64,000 nt of DNA from Climacium dendroides (GCA_950106755.1 OX467086.1:16634001-16698000); one strand, 5' to 3'. Counted from the first letter of the stretch, positions 1 through 12,444 are shown. A program made the numbers and translations. Notes: a model not told the origin generated them from the letters alone.

Positions 1-1690
1 GCTTTAAGATTATAGGCTATTGTTAGCCTTAATTGCACGTCATATCTACTGAAAAATTTTCTTGCTTTGGTTGTGTTCAATTCTCCTGTATTTGTACTCA
101 TTTTGCCAATACTTCCATACCAATTGAAAATATCTTCAAAGATAAACTTACAAAGTCTTCCTATTGTTTTGACTTGTAGTGTTGTGCCTTCAACAAAATT
201 TGAAAGCTCTTCTCTAGCCAAAACAAAATATCTCATACCCCAAAGTCTAGGTGGCATTGCAACCAAGTTGATCATCCATTGAAAATGAATAGTAAGAGGG
301 TATGTAGGATGTAATTCATCCTTATACTTAACTTTGGATTGCAATTGACATACAATACATGAATCCATAAATTCTTTAACATCTTTGTATAATCTTTTCT
401 ACTAGTAATGTTCCTTGACTTAGTATTGATCTTCTATAATTAGCCTAAAGTGCATCATAAAAAATTTTAATAACTTGTTTTTTGGTCTTTGAATTGTCCA
501 CTACTCTCAATAGCACTATATTAGCTCTTTTTACCCTCTTCCATAGGAGTCTATCTTGCAATAGATAACCATAAGATTGATGTCTAATGTCTTTGAAAGT
601 CTTATCTAACCAACAATTTTGCCTTCTCAAAATACTCAATAAAGTTCAATATCTTTCAATCTCGCTTTCAATCTTCTTTCATATAATTCTATTTTGAATG
701 GCAAGACTTCACTAGCCACGCATTTCCCATCTATAGCCAAAACAGGGCTCCCATCTGAAGAGGCCTCATTTCTTTCACAAGCCATCATTTCCTCTTCATT
801 GGCCCTGGACAACATGCCAACCATAGAATCCTTTTGTCAACAATATGCACAAGAATAAGGTTAAGTAATTTGATGTAGACTATCAATTGAAGCATCACAA
901 TATCTAGCAAAGAACAATTTGCTATCATGCCAAATACAACAGGTAGGGGCAAATAATCAATCTTCAATATACCATTTGTTCTTATCAAATAATTTATGTT
1001 TACTTTGAGGGCTATGAATGCATTCCAAAATTCTTTTTTTACTTGTGGATATGCTTTATAACATTATGTAAGAACCCTTGCTCCAAAACGTATATCAAAT
1101 TGTCTCCCTTTTGCATCATTTTGCCCAATAGCCCATCTAATGGCTATTGGACTCGTGTCAACTATCATAACTACTTGTCTACCACTTTATAATCAATTTG
1201 TTTTAGAATTGTAGTGACCTCAAAATATCTTTCAACCCTTCCATAGCCAAGTCTTGCTCTTGCCTCTAAAGAAACTTATTTTTCTTTCTCTGTAGTTTGT
1301 AAAGAAGCTTTGATATATGAACAAAGTGAGGTATTCAAATTTGGTAGAATACACAAACTCCCAAATTTTTTTTACTTTCGTAATGTTGTTACACAAGCCT
1401 TTATGTTTCCAATAACATCAATCTTTTGAGGATTAGGTTTTTGTTCATACCATTCAAATAGATGCCCAACCACCAAAATGTCATTAACTCCAACCTTAGA
1501 TTTGTTGATAGAAAGAGTCAAATCCACCTCTTGAAGCCTCCTCAAAAATTTGGCAATGTCGTTAACATGTTCATTCACAAGCGATTTGCAATCATCATCT
1601 TGAAGAATCAAGTTCTTCACAATCTCCTTGCAACCTTTAATTGGAATGTTATTGTAGATCAATAGAAAAATATCAATTGATGTTTAATTA
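1..1690 (-). pseudogene. Decayed Ty3/gypsy pol (RT thumb to integrase)
   Basis: Read on the minus strand from right to left, broken reading frames match Ty3-type pol. At 1,662-1,372 the frame starts with an IPIKGCKE-like stretch that normally follows the reverse transcriptase active site and carries a VGHLFEWY-like block. At 824-636 a MLSRANEEE-like block matches the end of RNase H, and 639-445 has the linker before integrase. At about 360-1 an integrase core is readable (MPPRLWGMRYFVLAREELSN region) and runs off the window edge. Stops and frame changes separate all blocks, and catalytic acidic positions look substituted, so it cannot be functional. It may be the 3' half of the element whose 5' half lies at 9,884-11,330. 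Confidence 0.8.
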
Positions 1691-2033
1691 GCTTCCTAGT
1701 ATGAACCTAGGCTAATTGTCAATCTACTTCCATTAAAATGAGTTTAAATATATTAAATGATAAATTGATTCTAAAAAGGGCAATTAGATTGCAACTGGTT
1801 CAAAACTAATAGATATAAAGAGAGGCGAAACTATGTGGTGGCTTTTATAAATTATCATTGAACCAATTCTTTGTGGCAAAGTAAGTGTTGGCAACACCAG
1901 ATCGACTTGGAAAAGGAGCTGTTGACTAAAATACAAATTGATCAACTAAGCACAAGGAGAGATGCTTTATTATGCTTTTGATGTGTGTAAGGTAGAAGCA
2001 TTAGTAGTGGATCACTTAAGTGAATTTCAACTA
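1691..2033. other. AT-rich spacer between Ty3 fragment and Copia flank
   Basis: No gene recognised. This is the sequence between the Ty3 remnant and the duplicated block that abuts the Copia left LTR. Confidence 0.4.
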
Positions 2034-2193
2034 GGTAGTGAGGAGTATGAGGTGGTGAAAATATTTCTCATGTAGGAAGATAGAAAATATAGGGATTGCA
2101 AATTTTTCATAATTTTATTTCTAAATTTGAAGTTATAGTGAATTTTGGGAGCCAAAAAGTATTGTCGATAGTCAATGTTCAGAGTATTCTAAT
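2034..2193. repeat. Left copy of a ~155-bp duplicated flank
   Basis: This block ends exactly where the Copia left LTR begins. A close copy lies just beyond the right LTR at 7,349-7,500. Both run from GTGAGGAGTATGAGG through AATATAGGGATTGCAAATTT to GAGTATTCTAAT. It is far too long for a Copia target-site duplication. Confidence 0.8.
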
Positions 2194-2359
2194 TATTAAC
2201 TTGTAACCTAGATTATCTAGATTAGTAAATTAATGATTAAGGGATACAACTCTTGAAATATCCCAAAGGCATAAGCCTTATATATAACTCTCTTGTATCT
2301 CTCTTGTATCTCTCTTTATTAATATATTTTACAATTTCACATCATGCTTCTTTAGAACA
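2194..2359 (+). repeat. Copia left LTR
   Basis: About 166 bp, starting TATTAACTTGTAACC and ending CTTTAGAACA directly before the primer-binding site. It contains an extra CTCTTGTATCT repeat and a short insertion relative to the right LTR. A TATATA run and a CATCATGCTTC tail are shared. Confidence 0.85.
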
Positions 2360-2370
2360 TGGTATCAGAG
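2360..2370 (+). other. Copia primer-binding site (initiator tRNA-Met type)
   Basis: TGGTATCAGAG follows the left LTR directly. This is the usual plant Copia primer-binding site complementary to the 3' end of initiator methionine tRNA. Confidence 0.85.
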
Positions 2371-2783
2371 TACAATCATGTGTTTTCCACCAATTCTTAG
2401 AATCGAATATTCTAGCGAAGATGTTTTTAATTTATTTATTGAAGACAAAGAAAGGAGCAAAGTTGAAACCTGATTTTGAATAATCAATGGATTTTTTCAA
2501 ATCTTGATTGATTCAACTGAACCAACATTACTAGATTTTTTAAAAGATGAACAAGAGTTAGAAACTACAAATATTCCAAATGTCATATATGGAATTTCAA
2601 ATGCTTTTACAAATTATTTTTGATGAACTTAATCCTCATTTTTTTGCCGAAGCAAACAGTTTTGCTGAGCCTTTGGCTAACTATCAAGAACTTCAAAATT
2701 AGAATAATTAAAATATCATTTTTGTATTAAAGAAAAAATGTTTGAATAAAATGAATCAACATACATACCACATTTGAAATTAT

Positions 2784-3647
2784 TTGTCCAATGACAATAT
2801 TTCCACTATGGCTAGTTCAACATCCATAAATCCTTCTTCCAAAACATATTTGGTTGAAAAATTAAATACAACTAATTACAATTCTTGGAGTGTCAAGATG
2901 GAATTAATTTTAATTTTAAATGGTTTTTTCTCGGTTGTGGATGGTAGTAAAGTTGACCCTAGAATTGCCACTCCTGAAGCTCAAGCATCTCGACTACTTT
3001 GGAAACAAAAAGATTTCAAAACACTTACCACTATAAATCTATAATGTTACATTGTGGTGAAAAGCAATTTAGTGCAGTAAAAACTCAAAACTTCTAAAGC
3101 TATTTGGGATAAATTAAAAGAAACATATCAACAAACCAATATTGCTATCCAATTCGCAGCACAAAAGAAATTATTACAATTAATTATGACAGAAGACACT
3201 CTTGTTGAATTCATTGAAGAATTCCAAGGCATTATTGATGAAATATCTATCTCAAGACTTATTATCCTTAAAGCACAACAATATGTATATTTATTAAGAG
3301 CTCTCCTTCCTTCATGGAGACCATTTATATCATCTCAAGGTACTCTTACAAATAAAACAATCTCAAATTTAATTGCTCAAATTTTAGAAAAAGTCGCCAT
3401 GCGGAATTATGAAGATTCTAAACAATCTTCTATTACTAATTCTAAACCTAAAACCTTTTTGGTAAGAAATGGTCAAAACAAACATACAAATTGGAAGACA
3501 AAGAATTATTCAAATCATTCTCAAAATAATTTAAAATATAAAAATAGAAATTTTTCAAAATTTACATGTAATCCACAAGTTAATAATAAATTTAATTATT
3601 CAAAACCAATAATTTGTCAAAACTGTAACAAACTAGGGCATATTTGA
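2784..3647 (+). pseudogene. Copia gag remnant
   Basis: Readable in at least two frames. The first part (2,784-3,044) has the KLNTTNYNSWSVKMELIL block typical of the N-terminal gag domain. The second (3,186-3,647) contains the FQGIIDEIS region and ends in a CCHC-type knuckle (CQNCNKLGHI). A TGA stops the frame just before the last cysteine of the knuckle. Gag would form the particle that packages the element RNA, but this copy cannot make the full protein. Confidence 0.85.
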
Positions 3648-4149
3648 CCTAATTGTCGAAAATTAGTCCAAGATAAAGCAAATAATACTTTTAAGCCTAA
3701 GTCAAATCAAGCCAATCTTACTTCAACTAAAAATCCTTCTATAAATTCTACAACATCAGATACAAATCATACAATACAATGGTTTATGGCTACACTCAAA
3801 GACCATTCACTTGACTCACATACATGGTAATGTGATTTGTGTGCCACACAACATATGACCCCTATAAAAGAATATTTTATAAACTATACAATGTTAAATA
3901 CTCCTTTAAAAGTATACACATGTGATGATCAAGTTCATGAGGCTATAGGTAAAGGAATAGCTCAAATCAATCTTAGTAATGGACAAACAACTACAATATA
4001 TGATGTCCTACACATTCTAGCACTTGCCAAAAGTTTTCTTTTTGTTTGCAAAGCAACTCTTTGATGCCAAAGTATTGAATTTTTTCACAATTATACCCCC
4101 TTGCTAATGATGCTTTAATTAAAAATTCTATTTCAATGGCAATAACCAA

Positions 4150-5000
4150 ACCTTCCAATTATGATACCATGATATGGCATCATCAACTTGGTCATTTAAA
4201 CAAATTTTCCCTACAAGAAATGCAAAAGTGAAATATGATTAAAGGTGTGTATACAACTTTTTCTACACCATCCTTTTGTGAAGGTTGCTTACTAGGAAAG
4301 CAACATAGATTGCCTCTTCCTAAAAATACATTTTTTCATACTTCTAATATTGTAGAACTTGTACATTCGGACATTTGCGAACCCATGCAAACCCAATCTA
4401 TTGGTGGCTATTATTATTTTGCCACCTTCATTGATGACTATTCCCGCTTTATAACGGTTTATTTTCTTAAACACAAATCTGAATTTTTTTCAAAATTTAA
4501 AATTTACAAGGCCTTAGTTGAAAATCAAACTAATAAGACTATTAAAGTTTTACAAATTGATAACAGAGGTGAGTACAAATCTCTAGCCTTTATGAATTTT
4601 TATGCGAAACATGGCATAATTCACCAATTTACAAATCCTTATACCCCTAAACAAAATGGGGTTTCTGAATGGAAAAATTGTATTCTTGTTGAGTCCACTC
4701 GATCTATATTACACATAACTAACCTCCTAATTTATCTTAGGTGGATTCTGTCGCAACAATCTGCCACATCCAAAATAGATCTTTTACATTTAAACTTGGA
4801 AGTAAAACCCCTTTAACCATGTGGAATGGAATTATACCTGATCTCAGTTATTTAAGAATTTTTTGTTCACCTGCATATGCCCATGTGCCTGATGAGCTTT
4901 ATAAGAAATTACATCCAAAAAGCCATAAAGGCATATTTATTGGGTATGGTGAACAAGAAGGCATTAAAGGCTACATAGTATATAATAAAATTAAACGAAA
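4150..5000 (+). pseudogene. Copia integrase remnant
   Basis: The pre-integrase zinc-binding part is seen as HHQLGHLN, then a stop, then CEGCLLGKQHR. The catalytic core follows with HSDICEPM, FIDDYSRF, LQIDNRGEYKS and the QNGVSEWKN block. A frame change near 4,740-4,816 separates the core from the C-terminal part, which carries the RIFCSPAYAHVP and GIFIGYGEQEGIKGY blocks. Integrase would insert the cDNA copy into host DNA. This copy is interrupted. Confidence 0.85.
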
Positions 5001-5363
5001 GTATTTTACAAATTGGAATGTTACATTTAATGAGGAAAGTATTCTTTCTATTCTCCAAACTACAACAAATACTGACTCTTCACCTATTCCAAATATGTCA
5101 ATACCATATATTAAGCAGAATACTCATAAAGATTATGTAGAAATCTTTTTTTTATGATAACCCATATCAATTACGTAATCCAACACCACCACCTGTTCAG
5201 CTTTCTGTACCTCAACCACCTACTTACAATTTACCACCTGACCCATTAGAACAAGACATACAATTAGTATCAGTTGATACTCCTCTAAATTCAAAGCTTG
5301 ATACCCCTATTAGTGAGGTACAAAGATGCAAAATATTTTCCTATTTATTAACTGCATCAAAAA

Positions 5364-5425
5364 GGTATTAGATTTGATGTCATGGAGGATGATGATTTTG
5401 ATGACATGACATCAAATCTAATACC
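5364..5425. repeat. Perfect 21-bp-arm hairpin inside Copia
   Basis: Arms 5,364-5,384 and 5,405-5,425 are exact reverse complements, separated by 20 nt. It lies in the poorly conserved linker between integrase and RT. Confidence 0.85.
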
Positions 5426-5699
5426 TACAAACAATAAATGCCTTGTACAAAAAACCTAAGGTACATTGCCTGCCAAATATAGTGATTATATATTATATGT
5501 TAAATACTTGGACAATTATCCATCCTTATTACTAGACCTTGATACACTAACTACTATACAAGAAGCTATCAATAGCATTGATGCTCAAAAATGGAAAGCA
5601 GCAATGGATGATGAATACAATTCATATTATTATAAAAAATAATACACGGATATTAACTAACTTATCCCCAAGACGATCCATTCTTAGTTGTAAATGGAT

Positions 5700-7080
5700 T
5701 TTAAAGAAAAAGTATAATGTTCATGGTATAATTACCTGATACAAAGCTAGATTAGTTGCTTGTGTTTTTTCTCAAGAAAAAGGAATTGACTACAACAAAA
5801 CTTTTTCACTAGTGGTTAAAATCACTTCATTACGAATCTTATTGGCCTTAGCAACAATATTTGACCTACATGTCCATCAAATGGATGTAAAAATTTCTTT
5901 TCTTTACGGTTTAATCCTTAAAGAAATATACATGGCACAAACCAAGGGATATGTTAACCCTAAATTTAAAAACAAAGTTTGTAAACTTCTAAAATTACTT
6001 TGCGGTTTAAAACAATCAACATGAATGTGGTATAAACGCATTGATGAATATCTAATCACAAATGGATTTGTCAGGGGAATTTTAGACCCCAGTATTTATA
6101 TAAAAAGGGAACTTGTTCAACAAAAATTTGTTATTTTGGCTCTATATATAGATAATTGTACAATTATAATCAATGATTTAAATTTCTTCAATCATACAAA
6201 TCAAACTCTTGCTACAAGCTTTGAAATGACAAATGAAGGTCAAATAGAAAATGGAGATGGATGCTTAGGTATGGTTATTAATAGAAACAAAAATCTCTTT
6301 CTATCTCTCAAAATCGAAATCTTATGAGTATTCTTAAAATATTTAATATGATTGATTGTAAACCAGTATCTACCCCTTTAGAAATTAATTAATTAAATTA
6401 ACAACAACAATGAGTCCCACAAAACCTCAAGACATAGAAACAATAAAAGCAATACTATATTCTACTTGCGTTGGTAGTCTAATACATGCTATGACAACTA
6501 CTAGAATTGATTTAGCATATTCAAATAGCCAAGTTAATAAATTTATGTCAAATCCTGGTTCAATACATTGGTCTACTGTCAAACGCATCATGAGATATAT
6601 TAAAGGAACCTTAAATTTTAAGATAACCTATAAATATGGAAGTGGAAATTCCAAGTATCCTCATCAAATTCAAGGCTAATCTGACTCAAATTAGGCTAGT
6701 GATACAAATTCTAGAAAATCTACATCAGGTTATGTTTTCACTCTAGGTGGTGGCCCAATTTCATAGCAAAGCCATCATCAAGCAACTATTGCTTTATCTT
6801 CTACTAAGGTTGAATACATTCGGCCGCAAAAGAAGCTATGTGGCTTGAATAGTTTATGAAGGAAATTGGATTTATTCAATTAGGAACGTTACCCATATAT
6901 TATGACAACCAGTCATGTATTGCTTTGACAAAAAATCCTTGACATCAACAAAATTCCAAACATATAGAAATAAGACTTTACTACTTGCGTGAAAAAGTTG
7001 AACATGGTGACATTCAATTATTGTTTTGTTCAACTGAAAAAATGATAGCAGATGTGTTAACAAAAGCTTTACCAAAATAT
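5700..7080 (+). pseudogene. Copia reverse transcriptase and RNase H remnant
   Basis: RT is recognised by QMDVKISFLYG, VCKLLKLLCGLKQS and the LDPSIYIK region, with a stop at 6,022-6,024. The active-site tetrad at 6,145-6,156 reads YIDN, so one catalytic aspartate is missing. RNase H follows: VGSLIHAMTTTRIDLAYS at 6,464 onward, IMRYIKGTLNFK near 6,590, then SGYVFTLGGGP and ALSSTKVEYI after further breaks. The order is that of Ty1/Copia pol. Confidence 0.87.
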
Positions 7081-7150
7081 AAGCATAAAAAATGTTTAGA
7101 TTTAATGGATATTAAGTAAATTTCTAATCTAGATATAAGTTAAGGAAGGG

Positions 7151-7294
7151 TATTAACTTGTAACCTAGATTATGTACATTAGGGGATACAACTCTTGAGA
7201 TACCCAAAAGGCATAAGCCTTATATATATAACTCTCTTGTATCTTTCTCTTTATTAATATATTTTATAATTTCACATCATGCTTCTTTAGAAAA
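7151..7294 (+). repeat. Copia right LTR
   Basis: About 144 bp, starting TATTAACTTGTAACC after the AAGGAAGGG tract and ending CTTTAGAAAA. It is shorter than the left LTR and differs at several bases. No 5-bp target-site duplication is visible next to the two LTRs. Confidence 0.85.
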
Positions 7295-7295
7295 T

Positions 7296-7363
7296 GATGG
7301 TGAGGAGTATGACTTCTCTAGATGGTGAGGAGTATGACTTCTCTAGATGGTGAGGAGTATGAG
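7296..7363. repeat. 25-bp tandem repeat, 2.7 copies
   Basis: Units start at 7,296, 7,321 and 7,346 (GATGGTGAGGAGTATGACTT core). The first two are identical and the last is partial, running into the right copy of the duplicated flank. Confidence 0.9.
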
Positions 7364-7500
7364 GTGGTGAAATTTTTTCTCATATAGGAAGATGGGAAAT
7401 ATAGGGATTGCAAATTTTTCATAATTTTATTCTTGAATTTGAAGTTACAGTGAATTTTTGAGTATTGTCGACCCATAGTCAATGTTTAGAGTATTCTAAT
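7349..7500. repeat. Right copy of the duplicated Copia flank
   Basis: Close copy of 2,034-2,193, ending in the same GAGTATTCTAAT. See the left copy. Confidence 0.8.
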
Positions 7501-8670
7501 TCTGATCATTGAAGAACTACTTTCCTGTTCACTCCCTACTTTCTTGCTCACTGCTTTTAGACATAACCATATTAGTCCCAACCTTGAAAAGGACAGAAAA
7601 ACACACATTTCAAGCTGGAGTTCCAGCCTCACGTTGGAAATAGCACACACTAAATTACAGGTTGGGCATTGGGCATGGTTGAAAACTGATGCTTTTTACC
7701 TTAGCTTCTTCTGATTGGGTGGTGATAGTGTGACTGTATTAAATTGAAAATCCCCAGAAATGGAATTAAATTGAGTGTGCTGGATCGTCAGTCAGTGAGA
7801 GTTTGTAAGTTATATAAATTGGGTTCAATTAACAATTGTCTGAGCGAATTATCAGGATTAAATTAGTGTTGTTAATTGTTCATGAGTAATTGAGTACTGT
7901 GAGTTTGAATATGATCAATTACTTTACTTGGCAGAATGATTGAAATAGTTGTATTCACTATTCAGATTGATTTTGCTCGGGTTTGGTTTCGCTTATTAAA
8001 TGAATTGCACAATTAATTTAAACTGCCTGTGAATACACTGATCATGCAGTAGGTTTCTACCTTGAAGATTGAATTGTGTCACATAGAATACATTCTAGAG
8101 TAATTGTTTGTTTGGAGAAATTGATAAGCTTGAGTGTGCCTTGTTGGGTGTGGTATTCAAGATAGAAGAACCTATTTTGGATAGGCCCCCTTATGATGGT
8201 TGCATAAGCTGACCTATTGTGGACAACAGTTGAATGCATTAATTATTGAGAAGGATTTTATGTTTGTACCTTCTCACCCATTCATCTCTCTTCTTTTTGG
8301 GCTTAGGGAAAAGGTAACTAGAATAAGTAAGTCTATGAAACCAGAATGGATCTGGATGAAAAATCTTCTTTTATATTCAATAAAATATTCATTTAAAAAA
8401 AACTCTAAAATTTAGCAACCTTATTTTTGTACACCCTGAATTAGTTCCTCTATGGCCTTCTCAAATCATACATACTGAAATGCTTAAGTTATCCAAAATA
8501 GGTACTTCTACCTTAGTTGTAAATTGATTGTGTGTGTGATTCGGTTGATAAAATATACATGATTGAGTGGGAATTAATTAGTTGATTAATCATTTGAGTA
8601 AATTATCTAATTACAATTCGCATTGAATTGATGGCTGAATGAATAGATTAAAATTTTCTATGCACAGAGT
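7501..8670. other. AT-rich intergenic DNA
   Basis: I see no gene or clear element. Only short chance reading frames are present. Confidence 0.5.
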
Positions 8671-8946
8671 TAAGGTAGGTACACCCAAAACTGCCACTTT
8701 TTGCTACTGAGCCTATTTTCTATTATTAGATTGATCAAAGTTTCATATGTTCTTGTTAGCAAGCGAAAGGAGGTTCCAACCCACCAAAGAACATGACATT
8801 TGGATAATGTATGCAAAAGTTATTAAGGAACAAAGTTTGGTTGTAAAAGTGTTTCTTCCACATAGGTACATAATTGATTTTGGAGATGTACATATAGTAT
8901 AGATGGCGGTTTAAGGTCAGTGGCACATTTGGGTGTCCCTACCTTA
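8671..8946. mobile_element. Small terminal-inverted-repeat element
   Basis: The ends are imperfect inverted repeats of about 28 bp. The left begins TAAGGTAGGTACACCCAAAA and the right ends GGGTGTCCCTACCTTA. If the element proper begins GGTACACCC and ends GGGTGTCCC, it is flanked by TA on both sides. There is no coding capacity. A short ACCTT-type microsatellite follows. Confidence 0.6.
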
Positions 8947-9883
8947 CCTTACCTTAACTTCTAGTTGACGAAGTCTCGCATACGTAATCTTATAATTAAA
9001 TCCAACTAAAAAATTGCAAGGATTATTATTTAGAGAGTTCCTGCCTTCTTGTGTGTGTTTGAAGTGTATGAAATCCACCAATTGTACACCGTGTAGTACT
9101 TATAAATGGCCATATTTTGAATGAGATAATGAATAAGGGAAATAGGGAGTGTAAATGGTAAGTTTTGTTACAATTAGACTTAACATAATTTGCAAACTTA
9201 AATTGAACAAACTGACTCTAGCATTTTGGCTGTGTTAATTAAGATGTACAATGCAAAGATGAGTTGATGTGAATCAATTTGGAAAGTGGCTTAAACCTAC
9301 CAAATCAAAAGATTTTGTTGCCTTGTGTTTATAAAGTGGAATGTTGGACGAGTTGCCGACAAGCTTGGACCAACTAATGGAATAAAGTCAACCTGATAAA
9401 TAAAACCCCTAATCAGACCATGCTTTCCATTAGCCAGGGACAAGTTGATTTAATTTAGGATCTTTGTTTGAGCAATGAGCATCCTAAACTAGTAATTAGG
9501 CTAGTAAGAGTAGATGAGACAAATTGCCTAAGGATAAAAAGCTATCATGGTAATTAATGAATTTATAAAATAATATATAAATATATTATATAATTTGTCA
9601 TATAACTAGGTGATAGTGCATGCTTGATCAAATTGTGGTCTTAACATGTCTATTTGCCCAAAACCTATATTCCCTATTAGGTCGAATTGAGACATCATGC
9701 ATCGTCAATAGCATTATGGGATGAACTAATAAATGAGAATAAGAGTGTTTCCTAGAGTGTTGATGTATAAACTAAGTATAAACCTTGGAAAAAAAAGCTA
9801 AAACCACCCTTTTCTATAAAAACATGTGACTTTAGATACATAAACGTTAGACAAAATTGACCTTTTTCTAATTAAGTTTCCCC
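8947..9883. other. AT-rich intergenic DNA
   Basis: No gene recognised. Confidence 0.45.
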
Positions 9884-11330
9884 CTATACCTTGTGGTTTT
9901 GGATTTGTATAATAGTGAAAAGCTTAAACTTATAGTTATCTACAAAAGAAACAATCTTTTCAAAGACAAATTCTCTTAAAATTTGATTCATAGCATTTTG
10001 CATATGTACTACCAAATTGATAGCACCTTGAGGCAATACACACATTAGTACTAATCTAAGTGAAGTCTTCATGATCAATTTCAACTGCAAGTTGAAATTG
10101 ATTATAACTAGAATATAAATTCCCAATAGGATAAATCGCATGCCTTGCAAATGCTTCTACCACTTCATCAACAATTGCAAATGCCTCTACCACTTCATCA
10201 ACAATAGACCCTAGGGTCATAACAAGAAAGACCGTTCAAAAAACATAGTATTTGGTATAATATTCATTTTTTTCTTCAAGAACACTTTAAAATTAGAATA
10301 ACAATTTTTTTAAATGTGAAAAATATGTTTAATGTATACACCTCTAAGAAGAAGGTACCCTTGGAAAGAAAATCATAGAAAAATTATCTACATAGAAAAT
10401 CTAAAAAAGTGCAAAATCTCATGATATTTGGTATTTTCATTGTAAATTCACATTTTGATTTGTAAAAAATAGGATTTTTTTTAAAAGTAATTATTTGAAA
10501 AGAGTTTGTAGTAATGGGATTCCACCAAAAGATTAATCTTAGCACCATCTTCATTGCTCAAAAATTGCGTGCAATGAGAACGTTGTTTGTATTCATATGG
10601 AGGACACAAAATAATATATTTTCGAATTTCCTTTGGTAGGAATATACTTTCCTATTATACAAATAGACCACGAAAATTTTATCTTTAGATCATTAAATTT
10701 GGGAACTTCTAATGTAGCAAAAAATTCTAAACTACATAGTGCGACAAATTAACAAAAATGATTTTTAAATATAAAATGTTTTTTATTTTTAAAAAATAAA
10801 GGATTTGATTACCATCAAGTTAGACATATCCAATAAAAATTTCAAGTTCATGAAGTTTATGCTTCAAAAGTTATAGAAGATGACAAGAAGGTATACCCTC
10901 ATTGTAACTTGAAATAGGACCAATCTTTCTTGCAATGACCCCTTGCCCCTTTGTTTCTAATTGTCACTTTGTTAACTAGTTGCATATCCTAAATGAACCT
11001 TAATGCTTCTTATTTTTTTTAAGTAAAATGAACCAACAATTAAAATACGGAGCCATCGAAGGTTTGAATTTTTCCATCTTAAGTTTATCTTTTCCTTAAG
11101 CACATTTACCAATTTGGGAAGTAATGCTTGAAGTATTGGTATAAGTTTTAAATCCCATGGTACATGTGGTACCATGAAGATAACTATTGGCACAATCATA
11201 TTAGGATGTATGCACCCAAATTCATTTGGTGAAGAAGTAAAGGCTTTGTCATATTGGAAGAGTATATCTTGGAACCTTTTCCTTTCTAGTTCAGTCAAGA
11301 ATTCATCCCAATCTTCAAGTTTGCTAGTGT
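9884..11330 (-). pseudogene. Decayed Ty3/gypsy RT, 5' part, interrupted
   Basis: On the minus strand 11,298-10,972 encodes the start of a Ty3 reverse transcriptase (TELERKRFQDILFQYDKAF, then VPHVPWDLKLIP and ALLPKLVNVLKEK). The next RT blocks appear only at about 10,230-9,930 (VDEVVEAFA, LYSSYNQFQL, VLPQGAINLVVHMQNAM) and end at FVDN, the active-site position. About 700 bp of unrelated AT-rich sequence separates the two parts, which are normally continuous. A 30-bp in-frame duplication lies at 10,147-10,206. It cannot be functional. Confidence 0.75.
10147..10206. repeat. 30-bp tandem duplication in Ty3 RT
   Basis: Two copies (10,147-10,176 and 10,177-10,206) of a GCAAATGC(T/C)TCTACCACTT unit. 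On the minus strand this duplicates ten codons (VDEVVEAFA block). Confidence 0.85.
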
Positions 11331-12444
11331 TTCTTGTGTAAATTTGTGTCCAATTTTCCTTGTTTTTTTTAAACTTGGTTTCGTCTTTGCTTGTCTAATG
11401 TGCTATATTTGGAGAATTGTATAATTTCAAATTAATCAATGCAATGGAATTTCTATTTAGGGATTCAATTTTTTTTAATTAATCAAATGCTTTCATTATG
11501 ATGTATTTATAAACTCTATGATTTTTTGGTCAAAAGTCAAAGTCTCTTTCTTCATTCATGCACTCTTTCATATGAATTATGCTCTAAGCAAGTTGAATAG
11601 CTATTATTCAAAGGTATATCTATTTTAATATCTTGCTTTAAACTTATGCACTATGTGAATAGAAAGATATGGCTATTTGAATACTGTACACAAGATGTGA
11701 ATAGAGGTACATGCTTATCCTAGCTTACAAAAGATGTGAATAGAAGGATATGACTTCATGGTCGTTGTAGGTAAGATGAACACAAAGGTATAGTCTTGTC
11801 CTAACTTAAAGAAGATGTGAAAGAATAGAAGATTGATATAACCATTTCTTCAAGAGTGAAATAACCTTTGACTAGACTCATTCAAACCAACTCAAATCAA
11901 CTATAATATTCAAACCATCTTTATAACATATAGGCAAGATGTAAACAAAAAGATATAAGTTAGTTACCCCCCAAGAATTAAATGAGTCTTAATTAATTCT
12001 CAACCTTGAAATTCTATAAAAACTAAAGTAGACTTTCCATTATTGTCACATTGATCATTATACATAGGTTCTTTGAATTTTTTTATAAGATTAGCAAGTT
12101 TATCAAACATACTCAAGTGAATTCAATATTAATGGAATAAATGTGAGTTATTGACAACTAAATTAGAGAAAAGCATATAGCTTCCCATTGTATGAATAGG
12201 AAGGGGATTCTTCCTACCCTTTCCAATCTTATTTTAGCTTAATTGAATCATTTGTATCACCATGATGATTAATTAACCAAAAGTATCATTCTAATATGTA
12301 AGATATTGCTTCAACCTTGGTCAATGCATGTCAACTAATTTAAAATCATTGTATTCCATCCCATTATGAAAATTTTCACTAATTATGTGCCAATGTGTTG
12401 TATGCAAATATTCAATTGCATCACATGGTATCCTTTTCACTATA
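11331..12444. other. AT-rich intergenic DNA with short degenerate repeats
   Basis: Loose repeats of GATGTGAATAGAAGGATATG type occur at about 11,640-11,960. Ty3 gag would be expected here but I could not recognise it. Confidence 0.4.

Larger units (their letters stand above)
2194..7294 (+). mobile_element. Decayed Ty1/Copia LTR retrotransposon
   Basis: The element has short LTRs, a primer-binding site right after the left LTR, and gag-protease-integrase-RT-RNase H in Copia order. Gag is at 2,784-3,647, protease remnant near 3,822-3,890, pre-integrase and integrase at about 4,150-5,000, RT at about 5,700-6,330 and RNase H at about 6,410-7,080. A purine-rich tract (AAGGAAGGG) precedes the right LTR. 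Many stops and frameshifts break the polyprotein. An in-frame TGA at 3,646-3,648 cuts the gag zinc knuckle, the protease motif reads DLCAT, and the RT active-site block at 6,145-6,156 reads YIDN. The LTRs differ by indels and substitutions, so the insertion is old. Confidence 0.93.
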
